Source: Bacteroidota bacterium (GTDB taxonomy: Bacteria; Bacteroidota; Bacteroidia; Chitinophagales; Saprospiraceae). From it: a DNA stretch of 64,000 bases. The position numbers were made by a program, and so were the translations under genes. How positions within the stretch are numbered: the first letter of the stretch is position 1; each line of letters begins with the position of its first letter. Below, one piece after another: positions 51,151 through 60,619 of this stretch. The stretch is from contig CAUJDW010000157.1 in the NCBI GenBank assembly GCA_963169455.1, positions 40,814 to 104,813 of the forward strand, written 5' to 3'. The notes under the pieces were generated by a model that was not told the DNA's origin, did no database searches, and saw only the letters and a program-made list of their open reading frames with translations.

Positions 51151-52881
51151 ATGAATAGCAACTTTACCAAATTGCTTCTCGTGGGAATGGCGGCGTTTCT
51201 GCTGGCGTTCCCCACATCCGCCCTCTTCGGGCAGATTCCCAACGATTCGCCTTTTCCGGTCGATGTGATCGTCGAGGGGCCGGGCGGCTTTGCCCGGCAA
51301 TACGATTATGTTTCTATTTCGGATTCCGATACCTGGGGCGTCCAGCCGCTGAGCCAGACGGTCAGCGGCGAACTGATCTGGGTGGACGATGACGATATCG
51401 CCGGGGATGGCCTCGATTCGCTGGGCTGCGATACGAGCTCCATGGCCGACTACACGGGCAAGATTGCCCTGGTCCGGCGTGGTGTCTGTTTTTTCAGCGA
51501 CAAAATCTACTACGCCCAAAACGCCGGAGCAATAGGGGTGATCGTCGTCAACAATGGCGGAGCGGCCACCGGCGGCATGGCTGCCGGCGATGACAAGGGG
51601 CTGGCCGTCACAATCCCGGCCGTATTCATCGAAACCGCCGATGCCGCGCAGTTTGTCCCCAAAGTAGATGCGGGAGAAACGATCATCGCCACATTCCAGG
51701 TAAGAAGCTTCTTCGGAGACCTCGGGCCCTATGCGTACGGAACGCCGAAAGATCAGGTAGTACCGCTGGACAAAATCCAGGTGGACCTGCTCAACATCAA
51801 TGATTCCCTGCCCGTTCTAAACATCTCTGCAAAAGTGGAGATCGTCGAACCCGATGGCAATATCGTAACCCTGAACGCTTCGAAGGACACCATCCTGCCG
51901 GCTTCCGTGGCCACCATCGAATTCGATGATTACCTGCCGGAAAAAGCCGGGGCATACCAGATGGTCTTTACCAATTCCCTGACCGGCGACACCTTGGCCC
52001 GGGCTTTTGAGATCACGGACTACACCTTCCAGATGGATAACGGCGCCATCTGCACCTGGCCGACCGACTGCTGGATATCTACCACAGATGAAGATTTCGT
52101 AACCAACTTCCTGGTTTACGATTTCGGCAACGTATATTATACGGGAGCAAACGAAGGAACGGTTACCCACTTCTCCTTCTCACTGGGCAACCCGGATTCC
52201 CTCTATACCGGCGACCCGCTTTCCGACGTATTCACCCTGACCCTGTTCGATGCGGACCCCGACGGTGACGGGGTGGTCGGCGCCGAAACGACTTATGACA
52301 ATTTCACGCCGATCGGATTCCAGTCCTATGTCCTGACGGGCGAAGAAGGGCCGTATGAGGTGCTCACCATGGAGTTGGAAAACCCGATCATTTTACCTGC
52401 GAACGGGATTTACCTGCTGATGGTGCAGTATAACGGCGTCAACTCCGCATTGGGCATTCCACCCTGGCCGACCTATTCCGGCACTGCTTCCTATGCAGGC
52501 TTTGAAGAAGTTGTCTTTACCGATGCGCTGAACATGGATGGCTTTGGCGGCAATTACAACCTGGTCGTCCGCATGCACATGGACGGATTTACGCCGGTGT
52601 CCGTCAAACCCCGCCCGCCGCTCGACCGCTACAAAGTGGCCCTCATGCCCAATCCGGCCGGCGACTACCTGAACGTCAGGCTCAGCCTGGACGAAGTTGC
52701 GGACAAAGCCGAAATGATCATCACGAGCACCTCCGGAAAGGTGATGATGCGGCAATCCGTCCAAAACGTTCAGGAAGGCGTCTTCACCTTTGACACCAGC
52801 AAACTGCCCGCAGGGCATTATTACCTGGCCGTCAACACGCCGGAAGGTTTCCGCGCCGAGAAATTTGTAGTCCTGAAATAG
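51151..52881 (+). CDS. T9SS-secreted protein with protease-associated (PA) domain
   Basis: 576 residues: a signal peptide at 1-27, a PA domain at about 85-185 (GKIALVRRGVCFFSDKIYYAQNAGAIGVIVVNN, TIPAVFIETADAAQF), a middle beta-rich region with Asp-rich loops (FDADPDGDGVVGAE), and a T9SS type A sorting domain at the end (VALMPNPAGDYLNVRL ... GHYYLAVNTPEGFRAEKFVVLK). PA domains usually accompany proteases, but no protease domain is visible here, so it may be a binding or accessory surface protein. It is a single gene with its own promoter and terminator. Confidence 0.85.
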   Translation: MNSNFTKLLLVGMAAFLLAFPTSALFGQIPNDSPFPVDVIVEGPGGFARQYDYVSISDSDTWGVQPLSQTVSGELIWVDDDDIAGDGLDSLGCDTSSMADYTGKIALVRRGVCFFSDKIYYAQNAGAIGVIVVNNGGAATGGMAAGDDKGLAVTIPAVFIETADAAQFVPKVDAGETIIATFQVRSFFGDLGPYAYGTPKDQVVPLDKIQVDLLNINDSLPVLNISAKVEIVEPDGNIVTLNASKDTILPASVATIEFDDYLPEKAGAYQMVFTNSLTGDTLARAFEITDYTFQMDNGAICTWPTDCWISTTDEDFVTNFLVYDFGNVYYTGANEGTVTHFSFSLGNPDSLYTGDPLSDVFTLTLFDADPDGDGVVGAETTYDNFTPIGFQSYVLTGEEGPYEVLTMELENPIILPANGIYLLMVQYNGVNSALGIPPWPTYSGTASYAGFEEVVFTDALNMDGFGGNYNLVVRMHMDGFTPVSVKPRPPLDRYKVALMPNPAGDYLNVRLSLDEVADKAEMIITSTSGKVMMRQSVQNVQEGVFTFDTSKLPAGHYYLAVNTPEGFRAEKFVVLK

Positions 52882-52906
52882 CCGTTCACGGCTATCGGGG
52901 CCTGGC

Positions 52907-52951
52907 AAACAGGAAAGGCTTCCCGCATCCCGGGAGGCCTTTCCTGTTTTT
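52907..52951. terminator. Strong bidirectional terminator
   Basis: AAACAGGAAAGGC (52907-52919) pairs with GCCTTTCCTGTTT (52937-52949), with an inner CTTCCCG/CGGGAG stem, and Ts run to 52951. It touches the stop of the convergent ABC gene. Confidence 0.8.
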
Positions 52952-54755
52952 ACCCGCCCTTCCGCAGCCGGCGGGCGATATCTTCTACCCTCCCCTTCGG
53001 TATGGCATCGATCAGCTTCTTGGTGTAGGCTTCTTTCGGGTTGGCGTAGACCTCGTCGGCGGGGCCTTCTTCCACGATCCGCCCATTGTTCATGACGATC
53101 ATGCGGTCGCTCATGAATTTGACAACGGACAGGTCGTGGGAAATGAAAATATAGGTGAAGCGGTATTTTTCGCGCAGGCTCATCAGCAGGTTCAGCACCT
53201 GGGCCTGCACCGAAACGTCGAGAGCTGAAACCGACTCATCACAGACGATGAATTTGGGGTTGAGCGCCAGGGCGCGGGCGATGGCGATGCGCTGCCGCTG
53301 GCCGCCGGAAAACTCATGGGGGTACCTGTTGAAATGTCGGGGTTCGAGCTTGACGATATCAAGAAGCTGGAGCGCGCGCTCGCGCCGTTCTTCCTCGCTG
53401 TTGTACAACTCGTGCACCTGCATGGGCTCCATGATCGCCTTCCCTATTGTCATGCGGGGGTTTAGCGAGGAATAGGGATCCTGAAAGATGATCTGCATTT
53501 CCTGGCGCATGCCCGACATCTCTTCATGGCTGAGGTTGAAAAGGGAACGCCCTTTGTACAGCACTTCCCCGCCGGTGGGTTCAACCAGGCGCAGGATTGA
53601 CCGTCCCAGCGTCGTTTTCCCGCAGCCCGATTCCCCAACCAGCCCGAGGGTTTCACCGGGATAGACATCAAAGCTGACATCATCCACGGCCCTGATGTAT
53701 TCCAGAGGCTTGCCCCAGAAGTTCCTCCTGCCTGGAAACCAGGTTTTCAGCCCCTTCACTTCCATTAGCGGCGGGCGCTGCCGGAGTTCCTCCAGGCGCT
53801 GCCTGGTTTCTTCGGCCGACAATTGCACGGAGGCGATCGCCTGCTCGACAGAATCCAGTTTTTCACGAGCCTCGGGCTGCCCTTCCCCGTTCTCCACCAG
53901 TTCCATGAAATCGCTGATGACCGGAAGGCGGCGCAGGCGGCGCCCCAGGGGAGGGCGGCAGGCCAACAGGGATTTGGTGTAGGGGTGCTGCGGGCGGGAG
54001 AATATATCCAGCACATTGCCCTCTTCCACGACCCGGCCCTGATACATGACCATCACGCGGTCGGCAATTTCGGCGATCACCCCGAGGTCATGGGTGATAA
54101 AGATGATGGAGGCTCCAATCTCCTCCTTGAGCTGGTTCATCAGGTCGAGGATGGCCTTCTGAACCGTTACATCCAATGCAGTGGTCGGCTCGTCGGCAAT
54201 GAGCACCCCGGGCTGGCACGACATGGCCATGGCGATCATCACCCGCTGTTTCTGCCCCCCGGAAAGCTGATGCGGGTACGCACGGTAAATGCGCTCCGGG
54301 TTTGACAGCTGGACTTTTTCAAACAGTTCCATCACCCGCAGCCTGGCGGCCGCCCTGTCCAGTTTCAGGTGAAGGCGGATGGCCTCTTTGACCTGGGCCC
54401 CACATCGGAAAACCGGATTCAGGGAGGACATGGGCTCCTGAAAGATCATTGAAATCTCTCTTCCCCTGATCTTTTGCATTTCTGTGCGGGGCAGCTTCAG
54501 CAAATCCACCCCCTGTGAGGCGCTCTGGGGATAATAAAGCACGCTGCCGCCGACTGCCCTTCCGGCAGGTGACGGCAGGAGGCGCATCAGGGAAAGAGCC
54601 GTGGCTGATTTTCCCGAACCAGATTCCCCGACGATGCCCACCGTCTCGCCCCGGTGGATGGCGAAGCTGGCGTTGTCGACGGCCTTCACTTCTCCTTCAT
54701 CCGTAAAAAAGGAAGTACAAAGGTTGTTTACTTCCAATATTTTATCTTTGCTCAT
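52950..54755 (-). CDS. Fused two-domain ABC ATPase, dipeptide/oligopeptide type
   Basis: A single polypeptide (601 residues from the ATG at 54755) with two complete ATPase domains equal to DppD and DppF in series, as in GsiA. Domain 1 has Walker [23 protein letters not shown] and [12 protein letters not shown]. Domain 2 has [22 protein letters not shown] and [13 protein letters not shown]. The two are joined by an ~80-residue helical linker. It would energise uptake of peptides or nickel, but no permease or binding-protein gene is adjacent. A frame to 54860 exists, but the [13 protein letters not shown] start fits the family. Confidence 0.93.
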   Translation of the reverse strand: MSKDKILEVNNLCTSFFTDEGEVKAVDNASFAIHRGETVGIVGESGSGKSATALSLMRLLPSPAGRAVGGSVLYYPQSASQGVDLLKLPRTEMQKIRGREISMIFQEPMSSLNPVFRCGAQVKEAIRLHLKLDRAAARLRVMELFEKVQLSNPERIYRAYPHQLSGGQKQRVMIAMAMSCQPGVLIADEPTTALDVTVQKAILDLMNQLKEEIGASIIFITHDLGVIAEIADRVMVMYQGRVVEEGNVLDIFSRPQHPYTKSLLACRPPLGRRLRRLPVISDFMELVENGEGQPEAREKLDSVEQAIASVQLSAEETRQRLEELRQRPPLMEVKGLKTWFPGRRNFWGKPLEYIRAVDDVSFDVYPGETLGLVGESGCGKTTLGRSILRLVEPTGGEVLYKGRSLFNLSHEEMSGMRQEMQIIFQDPYSSLNPRMTIGKAIMEPMQVHELYNSEEERRERALQLLDIVKLEPRHFNRYPHEFSGGQRQRIAIARALALNPKFIVCDESVSALDVSVQAQVLNLLMSLREKYRFTYIFISHDLSVVKFMSDRMIVMNNGRIVEEGPADEVYANPKEAYTKKLIDAIPKGRVEDIARRLRKGG

Positions 54756-54773
54756 TCGTTCGCGGGATTTCGG

Positions 54774-54803
54774 CAAAGTTAAAGGATTCCCGGGCTTTTT
54801 CAC
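54774..54803 (-). promoter_or_regulatory. Promoter of the ABC ATPase gene (-7 TAACTTTG)
   Basis: Minus-strand TAACTTTG (54781-54774) is an exact -7 element; 19 bases upstream is GTG, one base from TTG. The transcript would start only about 13 bases before the ATG at 54755. Confidence 0.4.
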
Positions 54804-54844
54804 CGCTCCATGTTTCTCAACCAGTTTTAACCTGATATGCACCG

Positions 54845-57121
54845 ATGAAACGGACAGCAATAATTATTACCGCATTCCTCTTATGTCATTTCGCTCAGGC
54901 GCAGCTCAATATGTCGCTTTTGGGCAGTTGGGACACCCTGGGGCTGCCCATGGCCGGCTCGGTCAAATACAACGACATCTGGGGGTACGCCGATTGCGAA
55001 GGCCGGGAATTCGCCATTTTGGGATCGGCCCGGTACATCCATTTTCTGGACATTACAGATTCCGGCTCGCCCCGGGAGATCGGGCGCTTTCCCGGCAGCG
55101 TCAATTCCGTCTGGCGGGATTTCAAAACCTATGGCCATTATGCCTATGCTGTTGCCGACCAGGGGTCTGACGGGCTGATGATCTTCGACCTCAGCGCTTT
55201 GCCCGATACGGTGAGCCTGGTAAACCAGATCACCACACATTTCCTGACTTCCCACAATATTTTCATCGATGAAGCCAAGGGCAGGCTTTATGTGGCCGGC
55301 TCGAATTCCCGCTCCAACGGCGTTATCATCCTGGGCTTGTCGGGGAACCCTGCCGATCCCGAGCTGTTGGGAAGCATACCGCTTCCGGGGGGGTACATCC
55401 ACGATATCTACGTACGGAACCATATTGCCTATTGCTCACACGGCAGCCAGGGCCTTGGCATTTACAACCTCAGCGACCCCGGCAACCTGGCCGCCCTGGG
55501 CAGCCTGACTACCTATCCGGAGCAGGGTTACAACCATTCCAGCTGGCTCAGTGAAGACGGCAGCAAGCTCGTGTTTGCCGACGAAACCCACGGGCGGAGC
55601 CTGAAGCTGGCTGATGTTTCCAACCCCGCCGAGATTACCGTGTTAAGCCTTTTCAAATCTGCCCTGCTCGCTCCGGCCGTCACCAGCAGTATTGCCCACA
55701 ACCCCTTCATACGAGGGCAGTACGCCATCATTTCCTATTATCACGATGGGGTGCAGATTTTTGACCTGTCCGTGCCCGGGGATGTTCAGCGTGTGGCTTA
55801 TTACGATACCTATCCGGAGAATGTGAACTACGCTGGTTATCAGGGGTGCTGGGGCGTGTATCCCTACCTGCCCTCCGGGAACATCATCGCTTCCGATATC
55901 ACCCATGGATTATTCGTGCTCTCGGCCGACAGCATTGATTTCGAAGCCCCTTCGGCTCTCAGCGCCGCCTTCGAAGTGGCGGCGCCTGCCGAATTGTGCG
56001 AAGGGGACACCGTAGTGCTTACGGCCGTCCAGCAGGGCCTGTCTGATTACCAGTGGATGAAAGACGGCCAGCCACTGGAGGCAGGCGGCCCGGTATTACA
56101 ACTGACAGAATCCGGTGCATACGCTTTGGCCGCCAGCAATGGGATATGCCAGGACACCTCTGAATCCGTCGAATTCCAGTTTGCGCCGCGGCCCCAGGCC
56201 ATTCTGCCCGACTCCAGCCTTACCTTCTGCGGAGACGCCCCGCCTGTGATTTCCACGCCATCGCAGGGCGAGTGGTATGTGTGGTACCTCGACGGGCTGG
56301 AAGTAAGCCAGGGCCCCAGCCCGGAACTGGGCATTACGCAGGGAGGGGCCTATCAGGTAGAAGTGAGGGAAGGCGGCTGCAGCGCGCTTTCCAATGAAAT
56401 GGAAGTCATCCTCGGCGCGATGCCCAACCCTGCCTACAGCCTGGCCTACCCCCCTACCCTTTGCCTGGGCAGCGATACCATCCTGCTCAGCCTTCCCGGA
56501 GAAAGCGGGCAATTTTATACCATTTCCATCGATGGTTCGCAAACCATCGACACCCTGGAAAGCCTTACCTTCCCGATTTTCGCCAACGGGGTATACCATT
56601 TGGGCATTTTCAATGAATACTGCGCCCTTGAAGCCATCCTTGCTTTGGAATCAACATTCAACGAGCCGGAAATCCCGGAGATCGCGGCGGAGGGCAATGT
56701 GCTTACTTCGTCCGGCGCATCTTCCTATCAATGGTATCTGGACGGGGCGCCCATTCCGGGAGCTCAGGAGCAGTCGTACCTGGCGGAAGAAAGCGGGGAA
56801 TATTCCGTTGAAACGGCCGACGGCAACGGCTGCACTGCATTTTCCGAACCCATATCCCTGTTTATAAACGCCCTTTCGGAAACGCACTTTCCTGCACTCA
56901 GGCTTTTCCCCAACCCCGTAGCCGGGCGCCTCATCCTGCAATCTGATGTTCCAATCCGGGAAGTGCGGCTGTTCAGCCCGGAAGGCCGCCAGTTGTTTAT
57001 TGTAAACGGTGGCATGTCCGATGAAGTGGAAATCAATATGGGGGGGATGCCCGCCGGAAATTACCTGCTGCAGGCCATATACGGGAAAGAGGTTCAAAAC
57101 CACATGATAATCAAAGAATAA
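54845..57121 (+). CDS. Choice-of-anchor B family T9SS-secreted protein
   Basis: 758 residues. The signal peptide (1-20) is followed by the choice-of-anchor B domain at about 22-370, a beta-propeller-like array with LVIVP-type repeats and recurring D(I/L)S phrases such as HFLDITDSGSP, MIFDLSALPD, IYNLSDPGN and IFDLSVPGD. Residues ~385-670 are three or more Ig/PKD-like modules with a repeated YQWMKDGQPLE / YQWYLDGAPIPG pattern. A T9SS type A sorting domain closes the protein (LRLFPNPVAGRLIL ... NYLLQAIYGKEVQNHMIIKE). It is a surface or extracellular protein of unknown binding target, divergent from the ABC gene across 89 bases. Confidence 0.88.
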   Translation: MKRTAIIITAFLLCHFAQAQLNMSLLGSWDTLGLPMAGSVKYNDIWGYADCEGREFAILGSARYIHFLDITDSGSPREIGRFPGSVNSVWRDFKTYGHYAYAVADQGSDGLMIFDLSALPDTVSLVNQITTHFLTSHNIFIDEAKGRLYVAGSNSRSNGVIILGLSGNPADPELLGSIPLPGGYIHDIYVRNHIAYCSHGSQGLGIYNLSDPGNLAALGSLTTYPEQGYNHSSWLSEDGSKLVFADETHGRSLKLADVSNPAEITVLSLFKSALLAPAVTSSIAHNPFIRGQYAIISYYHDGVQIFDLSVPGDVQRVAYYDTYPENVNYAGYQGCWGVYPYLPSGNIIASDITHGLFVLSADSIDFEAPSALSAAFEVAAPAELCEGDTVVLTAVQQGLSDYQWMKDGQPLEAGGPVLQLTESGAYALAASNGICQDTSESVEFQFAPRPQAILPDSSLTFCGDAPPVISTPSQGEWYVWYLDGLEVSQGPSPELGITQGGAYQVEVREGGCSALSNEMEVILGAMPNPAYSLAYPPTLCLGSDTILLSLPGESGQFYTISIDGSQTIDTLESLTFPIFANGVYHLGIFNEYCALEAILALESTFNEPEIPEIAAEGNVLTSSGASSYQWYLDGAPIPGAQEQSYLAEESGEYSVETADGNGCTAFSEPISLFINALSETHFPALRLFPNPVAGRLILQSDVPIREVRLFSPEGRQLFIVNGGMSDEVEINMGGMPAGNYLLQAIYGKEVQNHMIIKE

Positions 57122-57391
57122 CCTGCACATCAGGCCGTTTCGGGCCCATAACCCCTCACGAACGATCTTTTAATGGATTCTTGAGCCGCGACGCAGGCAA
57201 AGCCCCTCCAGAGGCTCCCTCATTCCCTCCACCCCATTGACAAAGGTCATTTCCCTCCCTGTCAATAATGCGTACTTTGCCCCCCGGAATAAACAGTAAC
57301 ATGGGGGAGCAGGAAATGTCGGGTATTTTTCATCAGGCCCCCGGGATAAAAATAATTCCCCTTGAAAATAGGTGAATTTACACTCAAAAGA

Positions 57392-57399
57392 TATATTTG
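57392..57399 (+). promoter_or_regulatory. -7 element (TATATTTG) upstream of susC
   Basis: An exact TAnnTTTG 183 bases before the susC ATG. If used, the mRNA would carry a leader of about 175 bases. No well-spaced TTG is visible, as might be expected for an activated promoter. Confidence 0.35.
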
Positions 57400-57505
57400 T
57401 TGCTGGTTAAACCTGCATTCGGAGCGAGTTATTCCAAGCTCTATACTCAGCACCACTTCTGCCTGATTCACCGGCAGTTTACGCCTCTTCATTCAAACGA
57501 TATTG

Positions 57506-57525
57506 TTAGTGTACCTAAACACTAA
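57506..57525 (+). promoter_or_regulatory. Perfect 7-bp inverted repeat in the susC leader
   Basis: TTAGTGT, six bases, ACACTAA (57506-57525), 56 bases before the susC start codon. It could be an operator or a leader hairpin. Nothing shows which. Confidence 0.4.
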
Positions 57526-57581
57526 TCGGCTGGGTAATGATGATCTTACCAAAGCATATTGAATTTAAAACTGAAGCTCTT

Positions 57582-60500
57582 ATGAAAAAACACTTACGGT
57601 ACGCCGTAGCCTTATGGGCTATGCTGTTTCTGGCTGCCCAGGCTTACGCGCAGGGAACTGTCCAGGGGACAGTAACCGATGACCAAGGCGAGCCTTTGAT
57701 CGGTGCAACCATTATGGTGGTCGGCACCAGCAAAGGCACCGCCACCGATTTTGACGGAAATTACATCCTGGAGAACCTGCCGGCCGGCGAGCAACAACTC
57801 CGGGCTTCGTACACGGGCTTCGCCGACAAAACCCTGACGGCCAATGTGGTCAGCGGACGGGCTGTGACCCTCAACTTCCAGCTGGGCGAAGATATCGAGA
57901 TACTGGAGGAAGTGGTGGTCATCGGCTACGGCTCGGTTAAAAAAGGAGATGCGACCGGCGTTGTTACCGCCATTTCCGAAAAAGACTTCAACCGGGGCGC
58001 CATCGTTTCCCCCGACCAACTGATCGCCGGCAAGGTTGCCGGTGTTCAAATCTCTACCAACAGCGGCGAACCCGGCGGCGGGGCCAGAGTCCGCATCCGG
58101 GGCGGGACTTCCATTAACGCCAGCAACGAACCCCTGTACGTGATCGACGGCGTGCCCATCGACAACGAGGGCATCGGCAGCGGCCGAAACCCCCTGAACT
58201 TCCTCAACCCCAGCGACATCGAGACCTTCACGGTGCTCAAAGACGCCTCCGCGACGGCCATTTACGGGTCGCGCGGCGCCAACGGGGTTATCATTATCAC
58301 GACCAAAAAGGGCAAGGCCGGAGGGCGCACCCAACTGGCCTATGACGGCTACTACACGACCTCCAGCATCCTCAGCGAACCTGCCATATTCGACGCGGAG
58401 TCCTTCCGCAACGTCGTGACTTTCAAAGCTCCCGAGCGGCTCAACCAGATGGGCAACGCCAATACGAACTGGTATGACGAGATGCTGCGCACCGCTGCCG
58501 GCCAGAACCACTCGCTGAGCCTCACCGGCGGCGCCGAAAATATCGGCTACCGCGTCTCGGTAGGTTATCAGCAACTGGAGGGCATCGTGGCCCCCTCTGA
58601 AACGGAGCGCACCAGTGTCGCCCTGAACTACAACCACGACCTGCTCGACGGGCGCCTGAAGCTCAACACCAATGTAAAGGGCTCCTTCACCAAAGACCGC
58701 TTCGACCCCGGACAGGTGGGATCCGCCTGGAGCTTCGACCCCACCCACCCCGTTTTTGACCCGGACAACACGGCCTTTGCAGGTTTCTTCGAATATGGAG
58801 TGGCCCTCTCGCCGCGCAACCCGGTTTCCGCTGCCCAACAGATCGACAATGTCGGGCAGAACTTCCGCAGCATAGGCAACATTGAACTGGAATACGACTT
58901 GTCGGGCTTCCTGCTCGACGGGCTGTCCGTTAAGACAAACCTGGGCTATGACGTGACCAACGGCCAGGTGCGCCGTTTCAACCCCACCACCTACCTGCGC
59001 CCGCCGGTCAGCGACCGCACGGGTGAGATATTCATCGAAAACCCCTACCGGCTCAACAAGCTGCTGGATGCCTACGTTGTCTACAAACCCACGATGGGCG
59101 GCTCCCACAGCTTCGACTTCACCGCCGGTTATTCCTTCCAGGATTTCACGGAAGAATACCCCTCCTTCACGGCTTTTGACCTGGACGGCGATGCATTCGG
59201 AACCAACAGCACCTCTCCGGCCACTGAATTCACGACCTACAACACCTTTATTCAGAACCGCCTGATTTCCTTCTTTGGGCGTGTCAACTACAGCTTTGCC
59301 AACAAATACCTGCTGACGGCCACCCTGCGCCGGGATGGATCCACCCGCTTCGGGCCGGACAACCGCTGGGGCTGGTTCCCCTCCGCAGCCTTTGCCTGGC
59401 GCATTCTGGAGGAAGATTTCGCCAGCGGGCTGGAGGGCGTGCTCTCCGACCTGAAACTCCGCCTCGGTTACGGCATTACGGGTAACCAGGACATTACGGA
59501 CTTCGGTTACCTGCCCACCTACCGCTTCAGCGACTTCCGCGCGCGCTACCAGTTCGGCGATGGCTTTGTCACCACGGTGCGGCCCGATGCATACGACGCC
59601 AACCTGAAGTGGGAGGAAACCTCCTCCTACAACGCCGGCCTCGACTTCGGATTCGCCAATGGCCGCATTCGCGGCGCACTGGAATACTATTACAAGCGCA
59701 CCGAAGACCTGCTGTTCGTCGTCAACGTCCCCGCCGGCACCAACCTGTCCGACAGGGTGCTGACCAACATCGGCGAAGTAGAGAACCAGGGCATAGAGCT
59801 GACCCTCGACGCCGTGGTCGTCGACAACCGGGTCAAGGGGCTCAGCTGGAACCTGGGCTTCAACGTCGCCCGCAACCGGAATGAAGTGCTGGAGATCGAC
59901 CGCATCAGCGAACAGGGCGTACTCACCGGGAATATCGAAGGCGGCGTCGGCAACCAGGTGCAGATCCACCAGGTAGGCTCACCCGTCAGTTCCTTCTACC
60001 TTTATGAGCACAAGCTCGGCGCCAATGGGCTCCCCCTGCCCGATGGCGTTGACCACAATGAAGACGGCGTCGTCAACCTCGCCGATATTTATCAGGACCA
60101 AAACGGAGACGGCATTGTTAACGACCTGGACAAACGGGTCATCGAGCAACCGGCTCCGACGGTCATCCTGGGCCTGACATCCAGCCTTTTCTATAAAGGA
60201 TTCGACCTGAGCTTCACCCTGCGCGGCAGCCTGGGCAATTATGTTTACAACAACAATGCCTCTGCCCGCGGCTGGTGGAACAACCTGACCGTCAACCCGA
60301 ACTTTCTTAACAACCTGCACACGTCGGTGCTGGAAACGAACTTCACAACCGCACAATTCTTCTCCGATTATTACCTGGAGGATGCTTCGTTCCTGCGGAT
60401 GGATAACATCACACTGGGCTACACCCTCAATCCGGAGGCTGTGTTCAACAGTGTGCGGCTGTACGCCACTGCCCAGAACCTCTTTGTGCTCAGCAACTAC

Positions 60501-60593
60501 TCCGGAATGGACCCCGAAGTGCCGAACGGCATCGACAGGAACCCCTTCCCGAGGGCAAGAAGCATTATTGTCGGCCTGAGCCTCGGCTTGTAA
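57582..60593 (+). CDS. SusC/RagA-type TonB-dependent outer-membrane transporter
   Basis: A 1003-residue glycan importer: a signal peptide (MKKHLRYAVALWAMLFLAAQAYAQ), a carboxypeptidase-like regulatory domain at about 25-100 (GTVTDDQGEPLIGATIMVVGT), a TonB-box-like VVIGYGSVKKGDATG, a plug with VRIRGGTSINASNEPLYVIDGVPI and DASATAIYGSRGANGVIIITTKKGK, and a beta-barrel to the C-terminal ARSIIVGLSLGL. With SusD it forms a lidded channel for oligosaccharides, driven by TonB. It is the first gene of the susC-susD-susE order; 26 bases separate it from susD. No STN domain is visible at the N-terminus, so direct anti-sigma signalling is unlikely. Confidence 0.95.
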   Translation: MKKHLRYAVALWAMLFLAAQAYAQGTVQGTVTDDQGEPLIGATIMVVGTSKGTATDFDGNYILENLPAGEQQLRASYTGFADKTLTANVVSGRAVTLNFQLGEDIEILEEVVVIGYGSVKKGDATGVVTAISEKDFNRGAIVSPDQLIAGKVAGVQISTNSGEPGGGARVRIRGGTSINASNEPLYVIDGVPIDNEGIGSGRNPLNFLNPSDIETFTVLKDASATAIYGSRGANGVIIITTKKGKAGGRTQLAYDGYYTTSSILSEPAIFDAESFRNVVTFKAPERLNQMGNANTNWYDEMLRTAAGQNHSLSLTGGAENIGYRVSVGYQQLEGIVAPSETERTSVALNYNHDLLDGRLKLNTNVKGSFTKDRFDPGQVGSAWSFDPTHPVFDPDNTAFAGFFEYGVALSPRNPVSAAQQIDNVGQNFRSIGNIELEYDLSGFLLDGLSVKTNLGYDVTNGQVRRFNPTTYLRPPVSDRTGEIFIENPYRLNKLLDAYVVYKPTMGGSHSFDFTAGYSFQDFTEEYPSFTAFDLDGDAFGTNSTSPATEFTTYNTFIQNRLISFFGRVNYSFANKYLLTATLRRDGSTRFGPDNRWGWFPSAAFAWRILEEDFASGLEGVLSDLKLRLGYGITGNQDITDFGYLPTYRFSDFRARYQFGDGFVTTVRPDAYDANLKWEETSSYNAGLDFGFANGRIRGALEYYYKRTEDLLFVVNVPAGTNLSDRVLTNIGEVENQGIELTLDAVVVDNRVKGLSWNLGFNVARNRNEVLEIDRISEQGVLTGNIEGGVGNQVQIHQVGSPVSSFYLYEHKLGANGLPLPDGVDHNEDGVVNLADIYQDQNGDGIVNDLDKRVIEQPAPTVILGLTSSLFYKGFDLSFTLRGSLGNYVYNNNASARGWWNNLTVNPNFLNNLHTSVLETNFTTAQFFSDYYLEDASFLRMDNITLGYTLNPEAVFNSVRLYATAQNLFVLSNYSGMDPEVPNGIDRNPFPRARSIIVGLSLGL

Positions 60594-60619
60594 TGTCCTA
60601 ACGCATAAAAACCTGAACC

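Larger units (their letters stand above)
57122..57581. other. Intergenic leader region before the SusCD cluster
   Basis: 460 bases with no convincing gene. It contains the -7 element at 57392-57399 and the hairpin at 57506-57525. A 76-codon minus-strand frame at 57262-57492 has no supporting feature. A weaker ATTGACA/TGTCAAT inverted repeat lies near 57236-57266. Confidence 0.45.

Noticed and set aside
57262..57492. 76-codon minus-strand frame in the susC leader
   Set aside because: No signal peptide, domain or promoter, and it overlaps the likely leader of the Sus cluster.
57612..59969. Long open frame (785 codons) on the minus strand opposite susC
   Set aside because: It is a mirror of the GC-rich codon pattern of susC, has no family features, and susC is unambiguous.
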